Below, piece by piece: positions 19,167-26,832 of a DNA stretch of 64,000 nucleotides. The stretch is from assembly GCA_035275405.1 (NCBI GenBank), contig DATEMU010000015.1, positions 124,001-188,000 of the forward strand, given 5' to 3'. Every line of letters starts with the position of its first letter. The stretch's first letter is position 1. A program made the position numbers and the translations under genes. The notes beneath the pieces are model-generated. The model was not told where the DNA came from, did no database searches, and was given only the letters and a program-made list of their open reading frames with translations. The stretch comes from Phycisphaerae bacterium. GTDB lineage: Bacteria; Planctomycetota; Phycisphaerae; UBA1845; UTPLA1.

Positions 19167-21167
19167 ATGGCCGAACTGGTCCCCGCACCCCTTCCTGATC
19201 TCATCAACCGCATGCGCCTGGAGTACGCGCGGCAGGGGGAGATTTTTCATCTGCCTCAGCGAAAATGGTGGACGCCAGACCCGAACGGGCCAAACCTTTC
19301 GGTGACATTTCACGGGCAGGCTGCGGGCACGCCGGTCGGGCCGGCGGCGGGGCCCCAGACGCAGATGGCCCAGAACCTCGTGCTCTCCTGGCTGGCGGGC
19401 TCGCGGATTCTCGAACTCAAGACGGTCCAGATCAACGACCGGCTGAAGATCGGCCGACCCTGCATCGACGCGACGACCATCGGCTACAACATCGAATGGT
19501 CGCAGGAGCTGCGGATCGCCGAGGCCCTGCGCGAGTACGTCGCCGGGGCGATGCTAGTCCACATGCTCATTCACGGCGGGATCATCCCCGATTCGCCGAT
19601 CACGTCGCACGCGACCGAGACGATCTGGGATTTGAGCGTCGGGTACGACCTGGCGGGCATCTCGTCCGCGCCGGTGCGGTCATTTATCGATCAGATGAAG
19701 GATGCACGTAAGGAGGTCGAGCGACTGCGGGCCGAGATCCCGCGGGACTTGAGCCGATTGCGTGACTTGGACTACCCGACGCACCTGTCACAGAGTATCA
19801 CGCTTTCCACGTTTCACGGCTGTCCGGCAGCAGAAATCGAGAAGATCTGCGAATTCCTCCTGCGCGATTTAGACTGCGATGTTGTAGTGAAGATGAACCC
19901 GCCGATGCTGGGCAAGGAGCGGCTGGAGCATCTGCTCTACGACGTGATGGGATACACCGAGCTGCGCGTGAACCAGGCGGCATACACGAATGGATTGCAA
20001 TTTCAGGAAGGGGTCGAATTGTGCGGTCGGCTGGCGACGCTGGCGGCGTCTCGAAAGCGCGGATTCGGCGCAAAATTCTCCAATACGCTGGAGGTAGAGA
20101 ACCACCGCACTTTTTTCACGCCGGACAGCAAGATTCAGTATCTTTCCGGCCAGCCGCTGCACGTCATTACGCTGATGCTTGCCGATGAGTTTCGCAAGGC
20201 GGTGGGGCCGGACTCGCCGTTTACGTTTAGTGCGGGAGTCGACCGCCAAAACTTCGCGAACATGATTGCCTGTGGGTTCTGTCCGGTTACGACTTGTACG
20301 GATTTGTTGAGGCCCGGTGGTTATGGCCGCTTGCCGCCGTATTTGACGGCGCTGGCGGGGGAGATGCGGCGCGTCGGAGCGAGAATGATCGATGAGTATG
20401 TCGTGCTTGCACGGCAAGCGGGAAATACGAATGACAAATTACCAATGGCGAAAGAAATCGCGGCAGCGCGAAATCTTTCGGTGATCGCGGAGGAGACGCA
20501 GAAGGATGCGCGGTACCACGCGGCGGCAAACCGCAAGGAGCCCAAGCGGATCGATTCGCACCTCGACACGTTCGACTGCATCACATGCGACAAGTGCCTG
20601 CCGGTCTGCCCGAACGCGGCAAACTTTCTGTATTCGTGCGAGCCGCAGCGGGTGACGTTCACCGACCTCGTCGTAGCGAACGGTCAGCTGAAGGCGGGAG
20701 AAGCGCATCAAATCGTCGTGGAAAAAGACGCCCAAATCGCGAACTTCGCCGACTTCTGCAACGACTGCGGCAACTGCGACACCTTCTGCCCGGAGTACGA
20801 CGGGCCGTTTATCAAGAAGCCGAACTTCTTCGGCAGCTTCGCGGCATGGTCCGCGTTTGCCGGGCGGGACGGGTTCTACATCGACGTGACGGGTGCGACC
20901 CCGCGAATGCAGGGGCGGATTAAGGGACGGACATACTTGTTGGAGCACGAGGCCGGGTGGGGGGGCTACAGATTCGAGGACGGTGAAGTCTGCCTATTTC
21001 TACGTAATGCGGACCACTCCGTTGAACGATGGTTCGCGTTCGGCCCACACGACGCGACGGGGCATGTTGTTGACATGAGGGCGTACCACACGATGCGGAT
21101 ACTGCTGACATCGCTTCTGCGGACCGATCGTGTTCATCAGGTCAACATTAGTGCCGGGCTGTGCTGA
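19167..21167 (+). CDS. YgfK-like iron-sulfur protein lacking the flavin/NAD domain
   Basis: A 666-residue protein. The N-terminal 400 residues match the dihydroorotate/dihydropyrimidine dehydrogenase-like part of E. coli YgfK (TPVGPAAGP, QMAQNLVLSWL, ELKTVQI, TLSTFHGCP, TDLLRPGGYGR). The C-terminal third carries two ferredoxin-type motifs, CITCDKCLPVCPNAAN and CNDCGNCDTFCPEYDG. E. coli YgfK has about 1030 residues because a pyridine-nucleotide/FAD domain lies between these parts; that domain is absent here, so electrons must come from a partner. YgfK is associated with selenium-dependent molybdenum hydroxylase systems. ATG 19167 is chosen over a TTG at 19158. It ends one base before the convergent nth stop. 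Confidence 0.8.
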   Translation: MAELVPAPLPDLINRMRLEYARQGEIFHLPQRKWWTPDPNGPNLSVTFHGQAAGTPVGPAAGPQTQMAQNLVLSWLAGSRILELKTVQINDRLKIGRPCIDATTIGYNIEWSQELRIAEALREYVAGAMLVHMLIHGGIIPDSPITSHATETIWDLSVGYDLAGISSAPVRSFIDQMKDARKEVERLRAEIPRDLSRLRDLDYPTHLSQSITLSTFHGCPAAEIEKICEFLLRDLDCDVVVKMNPPMLGKERLEHLLYDVMGYTELRVNQAAYTNGLQFQEGVELCGRLATLAASRKRGFGAKFSNTLEVENHRTFFTPDSKIQYLSGQPLHVITLMLADEFRKAVGPDSPFTFSAGVDRQNFANMIACGFCPVTTCTDLLRPGGYGRLPPYLTALAGEMRRVGARMIDEYVVLARQAGNTNDKLPMAKEIAAARNLSVIAEETQKDARYHAAANRKEPKRIDSHLDTFDCITCDKCLPVCPNAANFLYSCEPQRVTFTDLVVANGQLKAGEAHQIVVEKDAQIANFADFCNDCGNCDTFCPEYDGPFIKKPNFFGSFAAWSAFAGRDGFYIDVTGATPRMQGRIKGRTYLLEHEAGWGGYRFEDGEVCLFLRNADHSVERWFAFGPHDATGHVVDMRAYHTMRILLTSLLRTDRVHQVNISAGLC

Positions 21168-21905
21168 TTATAATGACTTCGGACCAAATGTGAACGCCGA
21201 CGGGCAGTGCGGAGCGAGCTTGCACCTGTCGCAGGCGGGGCTTCGGGCGGAACACACCTGGCGGCCGTGGAAAATGAGCGCGTGACCGATGAAGGTCCAA
21301 TCCTCGCGCGGGATGATCTCCATCAGGTCCTGCTCGATCTTGACGGCGTCCTTGTCGTCGCGGGATCGCCATGTAAGCCTGAGCCGGTGCGCCAGCCTCC
21401 CGATGTGCGTATCCACAACGACACCTTCGTTCTTCTTGAACCACGTGCCGAGGATGACGTTGGCGGTCTTGCGGGCGACGCCCGGGATCTCAAGGAGTTC
21501 AGCCATTGTACCGGGAACCTCGCCGCCGAATCGCTCCACGATGGTCTTGCCCGCGCCGATCAGGCTCTTGGTCTTGTTGCGAAAAAAGCCCGTCGATTTG
21601 ATGAGCTGCTCCAGCTCGGCGGGCTTCGCGTTTGCGAAGTCGCGGGCCGTCTTGTAGAGCTTGAAGACTTCCGGCGTCACCATGTTGACGCGTACGTCCG
21701 TACATTGGGCGGAGAGGACCGTCGCCACGAGCAGCTCGAGCGCCGATTTGCGATCCAGGGCGCACTCGGCATCGGGATAGAGCTCATGCAACAACTTCAG
21801 GATCGACTTTGCACGCCGTATCCGATTGTCGGGGGACTCCCGGAATGCCGGACGCTTCTTTTTGGCCGCCCGCGTTGGCTTGAATCGGACTTTTTTCTTA
21901 GACAT
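21168..21905 (-). CDS. nth: Endonuclease III (DNA glycosylase/AP lyase)
   Basis: A 245-residue base-excision repair enzyme for oxidised pyrimidines. It shows LLVATVLSAQCTD, the helix-hairpin-helix LEIPGVARKTANVIL with the catalytic lysine, VVDTHIGRL with the catalytic aspartate, and a C-terminal [4Fe-4S] motif C-x6-C-x2-C-x5-C (in CSARSPACDRCKLAPHC). The basic N-terminal extension (KKKVRFKPTRAAKKKR) is about 25 residues longer than E. coli Nth. It is the last gene of the minus-strand group with the DUF4149-like gene, the MoaD-MoaE fusion and the kinase. Confidence 0.95.
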   Translation of the reverse strand: MSKKKVRFKPTRAAKKKRPAFRESPDNRIRRAKSILKLLHELYPDAECALDRKSALELLVATVLSAQCTDVRVNMVTPEVFKLYKTARDFANAKPAELEQLIKSTGFFRNKTKSLIGAGKTIVERFGGEVPGTMAELLEIPGVARKTANVILGTWFKKNEGVVVDTHIGRLAHRLRLTWRSRDDKDAVKIEQDLMEIIPREDWTFIGHALIFHGRQVCSARSPACDRCKLAPHCPSAFTFGPKSL

Positions 21906-21914
21906 GCAAAATAC

Positions 21915-22403
21915 TCAGGCCCGGCGCGCCAGAGGTAACGCCATTTCGATGGTAATGGCCGCGACGACGACGAGCAGCGCTTGTGAAACCCGCACGGCGG
22001 TCCGATGGAATTCCTGAAACGCGGCTCGAATGGCTTCCTCCGCGTCAGGCCGCGCCAGGAGCGGCTGGAAATCAACAATCTTCGGCGTCAATAGGGCGAC
22101 GTGGTACGCCAGAAGTCCCGTCGCCAAGACGATCAGCGAAATGCGAAACCAGTCGCGGGGCCCTTGGCGGCGATGCGCCAGCGCGGCGCCCTGCCAAAGA
22201 AGCAGTGCCGCGGCACAACTAATCTGGACGACGTTAAATCGGCCGAAGTTGCGGGCCATGACCTGGCCTGCGACGGCGTTCGGCCTCTCCACGCCGCTGT
22301 TGCGCATTTCGCTGAACGTGGTCTGCGCGACAATGGCGATCACAATGATCCCGCCGAGCCAGATGCCCGCTGCCGTATGCGCCAGGGCCCGAATTACATT
22401 CAT
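21915..22403 (-). CDS. DUF4149-like four-helix membrane protein
   Basis: A 162-residue protein with four hydrophobic helices (IRALAHTAAGIWLGGIIVIA, then ISCAAALLLW, ISLIVLATGLLAYHVALL, SQALLVVVAAITIEMAL). The pattern resembles the DUF4149/TMEM205-like family of unknown function. The ATG at 22403 overlaps the stop of the upstream MoaD-MoaE gene by 4 bp (ATGA), showing translational coupling. No catalytic residues are recognisable. Confidence 0.65.
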   Translation of the reverse strand: MNVIRALAHTAAGIWLGGIIVIAIVAQTTFSEMRNSGVERPNAVAGQVMARNFGRFNVVQISCAAALLLWQGAALAHRRQGPRDWFRISLIVLATGLLAYHVALLTPKIVDFQPLLARPDAEEAIRAAFQEFHRTAVRVSQALLVVVAAITIEMALPLARRA

Positions 22404-23074
22404 GATCCTGTGGGATCCACCCATTCAGCCTTCCCGTCCGTCCAGAGGTTCTTTTTCCAGATAGGCACGTCGGTCTTGACGGTATCGACGATCCAGCGGC
22501 AGGCGTCGAAGGCGTCCGCGCGGTGTGCCGCGGAAACGACCACCAGGATCGACGTCTCGCCCAGTTCCAGCCGCCCCAGTCGATGCACGATGATCGCATC
22601 GAGAATCGCAAAGCTCTTGAGCGCCCGTTGCCGGACGCCTTCCAATTGCTCGGCGGCCATGGTCTCGTACGCCGCATATTCTAGGCCGACGAGACGTCGA
22701 TACTCTTCGGCCTCGGCGCGAACCGTCCCCATGAACGTCGCCATCGCCCCCGATTCGTTGCGACTGAGCCGAGCGAGATGCGGCGCCGGTTCAATGACCT
22801 CGCGAGTAAGAAACGCGCTGGGCTCCGGCGCCCCGCCGGAAACGGGCGGAATCACGGCAATTTCGTCTCCGTCGTTCAGAACATGATCCAGTGCGACATA
22901 CGCCCGGTTCACTGCCAATCGAATCCCTAGCGCCTTGCCCAGTCCGGGAAACATTTCCGCCAGCCGCCCCGCCAACAATCCGACGGTAGCGCCGGCCTCG
23001 ACGTCCAGCGTCATCGAGTCCTTCCCGGCCATTTCGATCGCGGGGCCGAAGAATCTGATGGTGATCTTTGCCAT
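22400..23074 (-). CDS. MoaD-MoaE fusion, molybdopterin synthase (MoaX-like)
   Basis: A 224-residue protein. Residues 1-81 are MoaD (MAKITIRFFGPAIEMAG to IPPVSGG), a beta-grasp sulfur carrier ending in the Gly-Gly that becomes the thiocarboxylate. Residues 85-224 are MoaE (ESGAMATFMGTVRAEAEE, VVVSAAHRADAFDACR, DVPIWKKNLW with the catalytic lysines). Together they convert cPMP to molybdopterin. Because Gly-Gly must be free at a C-terminus, the fusion needs cleavage after residue 81, as described for M. tuberculosis MoaX. No other moa gene is in the window. Start ATG 23074 gives a canonical MoaD N-terminus. Confidence 0.9.
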   Translation of the reverse strand: MAKITIRFFGPAIEMAGKDSMTLDVEAGATVGLLAGRLAEMFPGLGKALGIRLAVNRAYVALDHVLNDGDEIAVIPPVSGGAPEPSAFLTREVIEPAPHLARLSRNESGAMATFMGTVRAEAEEYRRLVGLEYAAYETMAAEQLEGVRQRALKSFAILDAIIVHRLGRLELGETSILVVVSAAHRADAFDACRWIVDTVKTDVPIWKKNLWTDGKAEWVDPTGS

Positions 23075-23128
23075 GGGACTGTGCGGCGACTCTATGCCGC
23101 GCACGCGACTCCTTCAAGTCACGCGCCG

Positions 23129-24181
23129 TCAAGACTCCCGGTTCTCCAATTCAAGCTCGGCTCGGTTGGCTTGCAGCCATTCTATTTTTCGTATGACCGT
23201 CTGGAGAAACAAGAATCCGTCCAGTCCGGCGAAAGTTCCCGATTTCATGATCCGCGGCACCGTCTGGGCGATCAGCGCCTCCTGCATGAGGAACGGCACG
23301 GCGGCGAGTTCCGCCTGCGAGACGACATTCATCTCATCGTACCCGCGAAGAAATCGCCGGGAGCGGGCGGTGTCGGTTCGGTCTTCCCACGCAGTGACGT
23401 CGCGCCCGCCGGTGACCATCGAAAACTGGAGACAGCCGTTGGCGATATCGACCACCCGCGCCGCGACCCGCGCGGCATCGTAGTCGATGACCGCCGCGAC
23501 GTGTCCGCGATCGAAGATCATGTTTCCCGGGTGCCAATCGGAGTGGACAATCTGCGTTTGCCAGCCAGCGAGGCCGAGTTCATTGACCGCCCGTGCGGCT
23601 GACGCGTAGGCCTTTCGAACGGTCGCAACGACATGAGCCACTTCACGCTCGCGTCCCGTGGCGGAAGGTAGTTTTTCGAGGATCGGCGCCATTCGATCGA
23701 AAGCCTCGTGGACACCCTTGGCGTCGTGATAATGGCCGGGTGGCGGGTCGTACTCCGGGTGGTAGTCCTGAATCAGCTTGTGGTAAAGACCGAGGGTCTT
23801 GCCCGCTTCGTAGGTGGGAACAAGCCCTCCGTCGTAGTGGACGCCTTCGATAAACTCGAAAACCTCGTAGATGGAATCCTCGATCTTGAGCATCGAGTTG
23901 TTGTTTTCCCTGGTCCCGATCAAGTGCGGGAGGGGGAAATGCTTGTGGGCGAGGAAGTTCTGCAGGGCGTGGGCGAAAGCGACCCGGTAAGGGTCCTCCT
24001 TCCCACGTGGGCGGCGCTTGAGAAGGAATCGTCCTTTGGTTGTCGTGACGACGACTTTGGCCGCGGCGTGTGAGCCTTTGGGGAATTCGACGATATCGGT
24101 GACGATACCGAGATCATAGTGGCTGAGGACGATCGCCAACTCGGCGGCGACGAATTGTTCCCGCGGCGCCTTCATCGACAT
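23129..24181 (-). CDS. APH/choline-kinase-like phosphotransferase
   Basis: A 350-residue protein kinase-like-fold enzyme. The catalytic loop HSDWHPGNMIFD (about residue 239) and metal site AVIDYDAAR are those of the aminoglycoside phosphotransferase/homoserine kinase II clan. RFLLKRRP near residue 56 has the nucleotide-binding lysine. It acts on a small-molecule alcohol or amine in the cytoplasm; the substrate cannot be assigned. It is divergent from mtnP (101 bp apart) and upstream of the MoaD-MoaE gene by 54 bp. The start at ATG 24181 or the adjacent ATG 24175 is equally possible. Confidence 0.75.
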   Translation of the reverse strand: MSMKAPREQFVAAELAIVLSHYDLGIVTDIVEFPKGSHAAAKVVVTTTKGRFLLKRRPRGKEDPYRVAFAHALQNFLAHKHFPLPHLIGTRENNNSMLKIEDSIYEVFEFIEGVHYDGGLVPTYEAGKTLGLYHKLIQDYHPEYDPPPGHYHDAKGVHEAFDRMAPILEKLPSATGREREVAHVVATVRKAYASAARAVNELGLAGWQTQIVHSDWHPGNMIFDRGHVAAVIDYDAARVAARVVDIANGCLQFSMVTGGRDVTAWEDRTDTARSRRFLRGYDEMNVVSQAELAAVPFLMQEALIAQTVPRIMKSGTFAGLDGFLFLQTVIRKIEWLQANRAELELENRES

Positions 24182-24282
24182 AGTGTAAGCGCCCGCGGCG
24201 GATTGACGCCACGCAGCCGGTGGGCGATAGTCAGGGTGGTGGCGCCCGGAAAGCGTCCGACCGGACAAAGGAGCAGGTGAGC

Positions 24283-25173
24283 GTGGCAGAAATGATGATC
24301 GGCTTAATCGGCGGCTCCGGCCTCGGACACGCCCTCTTGCAGGAAGTGAAGGGGCAGGAGCGGAGGTTCAGCACTCCCTTCGGCGAGCCCAGTTCGGCGA
24401 TCATCATGGCGGATTGGGAGGGAGCGAAGATCGCATTCCTCCCGCGGCACGGTCCCGGCCACACCATCCCGCCGACGGCGGTGCCGTATCGCGCCAATAT
24501 CTATGCCCTCAAGTCCGTCGGCGTGACGCACATCATCGCCAGCGGGGCAACGGGGAGTCTCCGCGAGGAGATTCGCCCGCGCGACCTGGTCGTCGTCGAT
24601 CAGGTGATCGACAAGACCACGCAAAGGGCGTCGTCCTTTTTCGACGAACAGGGCATCGCGGCGCACGCAGAGTTTTCCGAGCCGTTTTGCCCGACCTTGC
24701 GGAAGGCGCTGTTGGCGGCGGGCGAGGCGCTGGAACTTACCATCCACGACGGCGGCACCTATGTCTGCATGGAGGGACCGGCGTTCTCGACGGTCGCCGA
24801 AAGCCGGATGCACCGATCGTGGGGCGGCGATCTGATCGGGATGACCTGCATGCCGGAGGCCAAGTTGGCCCGCGAAGCGGAGATCTGTTACGCGATGCTG
24901 GCCCTGCCGACGGACTACGATTGCTGGCGGCCGCACGAGCCCGGCGTTGACAAGCGGGCGCTGCTTGCCGAGATCCTCCACAACATGGAGGCGGCCACGG
25001 AGAACTCCATCCGGCTCATCCGCTCCGCCGTGCGCTCCCTCGTCAGCATTCCCCCGCCGGCCTGCGCCTGCCAATCGGCGTTGGAACTGGCGATCTGGAC
25101 GGCCAAAAAACAGGCCTCGCCCGCCGCCATCTCGCGACTGGGGCCGATCGTGGCGCGGTATTTTGCTACATGA
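24283..25173 (+). CDS. mtnP: 5'-methylthioadenosine phosphorylase
   Basis: A 296-residue purine nucleoside phosphorylase-fold enzyme. IGLIGGSGL at the start, PRHGPGHTIPP (phosphate/ribose site), YVCMEGPAFSTVAESRM and TDYDCW (the MTA-specific base loop) identify the MTAP branch. It cleaves MTA, a by-product of spermidine synthesis, to adenine and methylthioribose-1-phosphate for methionine salvage. GTG 24283 is chosen because AAAGGAG ends 9 nt before it; ATG 24292 is the alternative. Its stop overlaps the pgpA start (ATGA), so the two are coupled. Confidence 0.9.
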   Translation: MAEMMIGLIGGSGLGHALLQEVKGQERRFSTPFGEPSSAIIMADWEGAKIAFLPRHGPGHTIPPTAVPYRANIYALKSVGVTHIIASGATGSLREEIRPRDLVVVDQVIDKTTQRASSFFDEQGIAAHAEFSEPFCPTLRKALLAAGEALELTIHDGGTYVCMEGPAFSTVAESRMHRSWGGDLIGMTCMPEAKLAREAEICYAMLALPTDYDCWRPHEPGVDKRALLAEILHNMEAATENSIRLIRSAVRSLVSIPPPACACQSALELAIWTAKKQASPAAISRLGPIVARYFAT

Positions 25174-25685
25174 ACGATACCCCTCGGAATGCAACGGTGC
25201 GCTCACCGGCTAACCGGTTGTTTCACTTTGTGGGCACCCTGGCTTACCTCGGCTATGTGCCGTTCGCGTCCGGGACCGTCTCCGTGGCGCTCGTGGGCAT
25301 TCCCGTTTACTGGGTTCTCGTGGGTTTTTTCGAAATAGGCACGCCGGCGTTTATAGTCGTGACCGCGGCGCTGACGGCCATCGCTGTTTGGATAGCGGGA
25401 CGAACGGATCTCTTTTTGGGAGAGAAGGACAGCAAGAAAAACGTCATCGACGAGATCCCCGGCTATTGGATCGCGCTCATCGGCCTGCCGGCGACGTGGC
25501 AGATCATCACGGCGGCGTTTTTTCTGGAGCGGGCGATTGACATCGCCAAGGTCTGGCCGGCCAATTGGATTGAGCGGAAGCTTCCGGGCGGTTGGGGGGT
25601 TGTTTTCGATGACGTAGTGGCGGGCCTTTATGCGCTGGCCATCCTGCACGGGGCCGTTCGGTTCCTTCCCGGATGGTTCGGATAA
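25170..25685 (+). CDS. pgpA: Phosphatidylglycerophosphatase A
   Basis: A 171-residue inner-membrane phosphatase with three to four helices. VIDEIPGYWIAL (acidic catalytic motif at about residue 93) and GGWGVVFDDVVAGLYA (about 140) are the PgpA signatures. It dephosphorylates phosphatidylglycerophosphate to phosphatidylglycerol. It shares a 4-bp overlap with mtnP, an unusual partner, so co-expression rather than pathway logic seems to link them. Confidence 0.9.
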   Translation: MNDTPRNATVRSPANRLFHFVGTLAYLGYVPFASGTVSVALVGIPVYWVLVGFFEIGTPAFIVVTAALTAIAVWIAGRTDLFLGEKDSKKNVIDEIPGYWIALIGLPATWQIITAAFFLERAIDIAKVWPANWIERKLPGGWGVVFDDVVAGLYALAILHGAVRFLPGWFG

Positions 25686-25709
25686 CGCACTAATTGCCGG
25701 CGCTGCGGC

Positions 25710-25744
25710 GAAAAGAAAACCCGCTCCGTTGATACGCAGCGGGT
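25710..25744 (-). terminator. Rho-independent terminator of the 6S RNA transcript
   Basis: On the minus strand ACCCGCT (complement of 25738-25744) pairs with AGCGGGT (complement of 25719-25725) around a 12-nt loop, followed directly by TTTTCTTTT (complement of 25710-25718). This is a textbook intrinsic terminator about 15 bp beyond the 6S RNA 3' end. Confidence 0.85.
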
Positions 25745-25759
25745 GATCCCAAAGCGAAA

Positions 25760-25955
25760 CAAGTCTCCACCGTAATGCCGGTCGAAGGCGGCCTTCTTGA
25801 ACCCTTGCTGACAAGGTGGGTCGCTTCGCGGGAAGTCTGGACCTCTCCGAGTTTTCGGAGTACGCCCGGAAATCATGCACCGGCCGGCGCCCTGGGTTCA
25901 AACGCATCGGTTCAAAAAATGCGTGCCTCCGTGATCGAACATGGCAGAGACAAAC
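25760..25955 (-). ncRNA. ssrS: 6S RNA
   Basis: The minus-strand transcript of about 196 nt matches E. coli 6S RNA in order. The 5' part has CTCTGCCATGTTCGATCACGG (E. coli CTCTGAGATGTTCGCAAGCGG-like), the 3' part has ACCTTGTCAGCAAGGGTTC (E. coli ACCTTGAACCAAGGGTTC) and ends GGTGGAGAC, which pairs with the 5' GTCTCTGCC as the closing stem. An apical hairpin CTCCGA-AAAC-TCGGAG sits in the middle. A possible -10 (TATTAA, complement of 25965-25970) lies upstream, and a terminator follows. 6S RNA binds RNA polymerase holoenzyme and modulates stationary-phase transcription. Ends are approximate. Confidence 0.85.
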
Positions 25956-26076
25956 ATCGCTTTGTTAATAACTCTTACCACATTCGAACGCGAAAAGCAA
26001 ATCACGTCCGCGTTATGCGGCGCTTCGCAGCGCTGCGCGCAGCACAAGAAATTGCATTATTGAAGAAAGTCGGGGA

Positions 26077-26655
26077 TTACTTGCGACCCGCCGGCGCTGT
26101 CTCGAAGATGGACTGCGTCCGCAGGATGCGCCACTCGCCGGGGAAGGCGTGATACGCGTGGACGTGCAGCTCCGTGTGCCGCGTCTCGAAGTCGATGAAG
26201 GAGAACGGCTCCAGACCGTTCGTCGCCCACTGGCTGTAGGGGACGTACAGACCCTTCTGCTTCGCGTAGCGAACGAGGTCGCGGTAGGTCGTCCGGAAAA
26301 TGTGCTCGGTCATCTCCTCGACCTGGCTGCTGAAGATGTAGCGCATGTTGTCGCTGAAGCGATACTGGAAATCGCGCTCGCCGCGGAAGCGGAATTGCGT
26401 CACCAGGTTGCGGTCGGTCAGGAGTTCGCTGGGCATCGCCGTCAGCTCGGTCACCATCGTTCCGTTGCTTTGGACGGTCACAAGGTGGGAGAGGCCGATG
26501 ATCCAGATGTCCGCTTGGAAGTTTCCGTATTTAATATGCTTATCGAGATAGATGTGGAAAAGTTCCGGGTGCAGCGCGCGGCGATAGAGGTAGAAATTCA
26601 GATCGGTGCTGCGCTGTTTGGTAAGTCCAAGTTCCAACTGAGAATCCTTCGGCAC
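26077..26655 (-). CDS. DUF2617-like protein
   Basis: A 192-residue soluble protein. The N-terminal part (LNFYLYRRALHPELFHIYLD, then DIWIIGLSHLVTVQ) resembles DUF2617, a family of unknown function found in planctomycetes and actinobacteria. No catalytic motif is visible. The protein is rich in aromatic and acidic residues in its C-terminal half. A sigma70-like promoter lies 48 bp upstream (26704-26733). The gene is divergent from nadA and lies upstream of the 6S RNA on the same strand. Confidence 0.6.
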   Translation of the reverse strand: MPKDSQLELGLTKQRSTDLNFYLYRRALHPELFHIYLDKHIKYGNFQADIWIIGLSHLVTVQSNGTMVTELTAMPSELLTDRNLVTQFRFRGERDFQYRFSDNMRYIFSSQVEEMTEHIFRTTYRDLVRYAKQKGLYVPYSQWATNGLEPFSFIDFETRHTELHVHAYHAFPGEWRILRTQSIFETAPAGRK

Positions 26656-26703
26656 GGCTTTAGGCTCCTACCCATTTGTACGTACGACGCAAGCGTTCGG
26701 ACC

Positions 26704-26733
26704 ATTATATCTGGCTGAAAAGGGCCATCGCAA
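26704..26733 (-). promoter_or_regulatory. Sigma70-like promoter for the DUF2617-like gene
   Basis: On the minus strand TTGCGA (complement of 26728-26733) and TATAAT (complement of 26704-26709) are separated by 18 nt. The -10 is a perfect consensus, and the gene starts 48 bp downstream. Confidence 0.6.
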
Positions 26734-26832
26734 CGAAATTGTGAAAATATCCCCAACTTACTCCCAGCCACGCCGGAAACAGCGCAATCTATTGCCTACA
26801 TGAAGATTAGAGATGTCGCCTTCCCCTGATCT

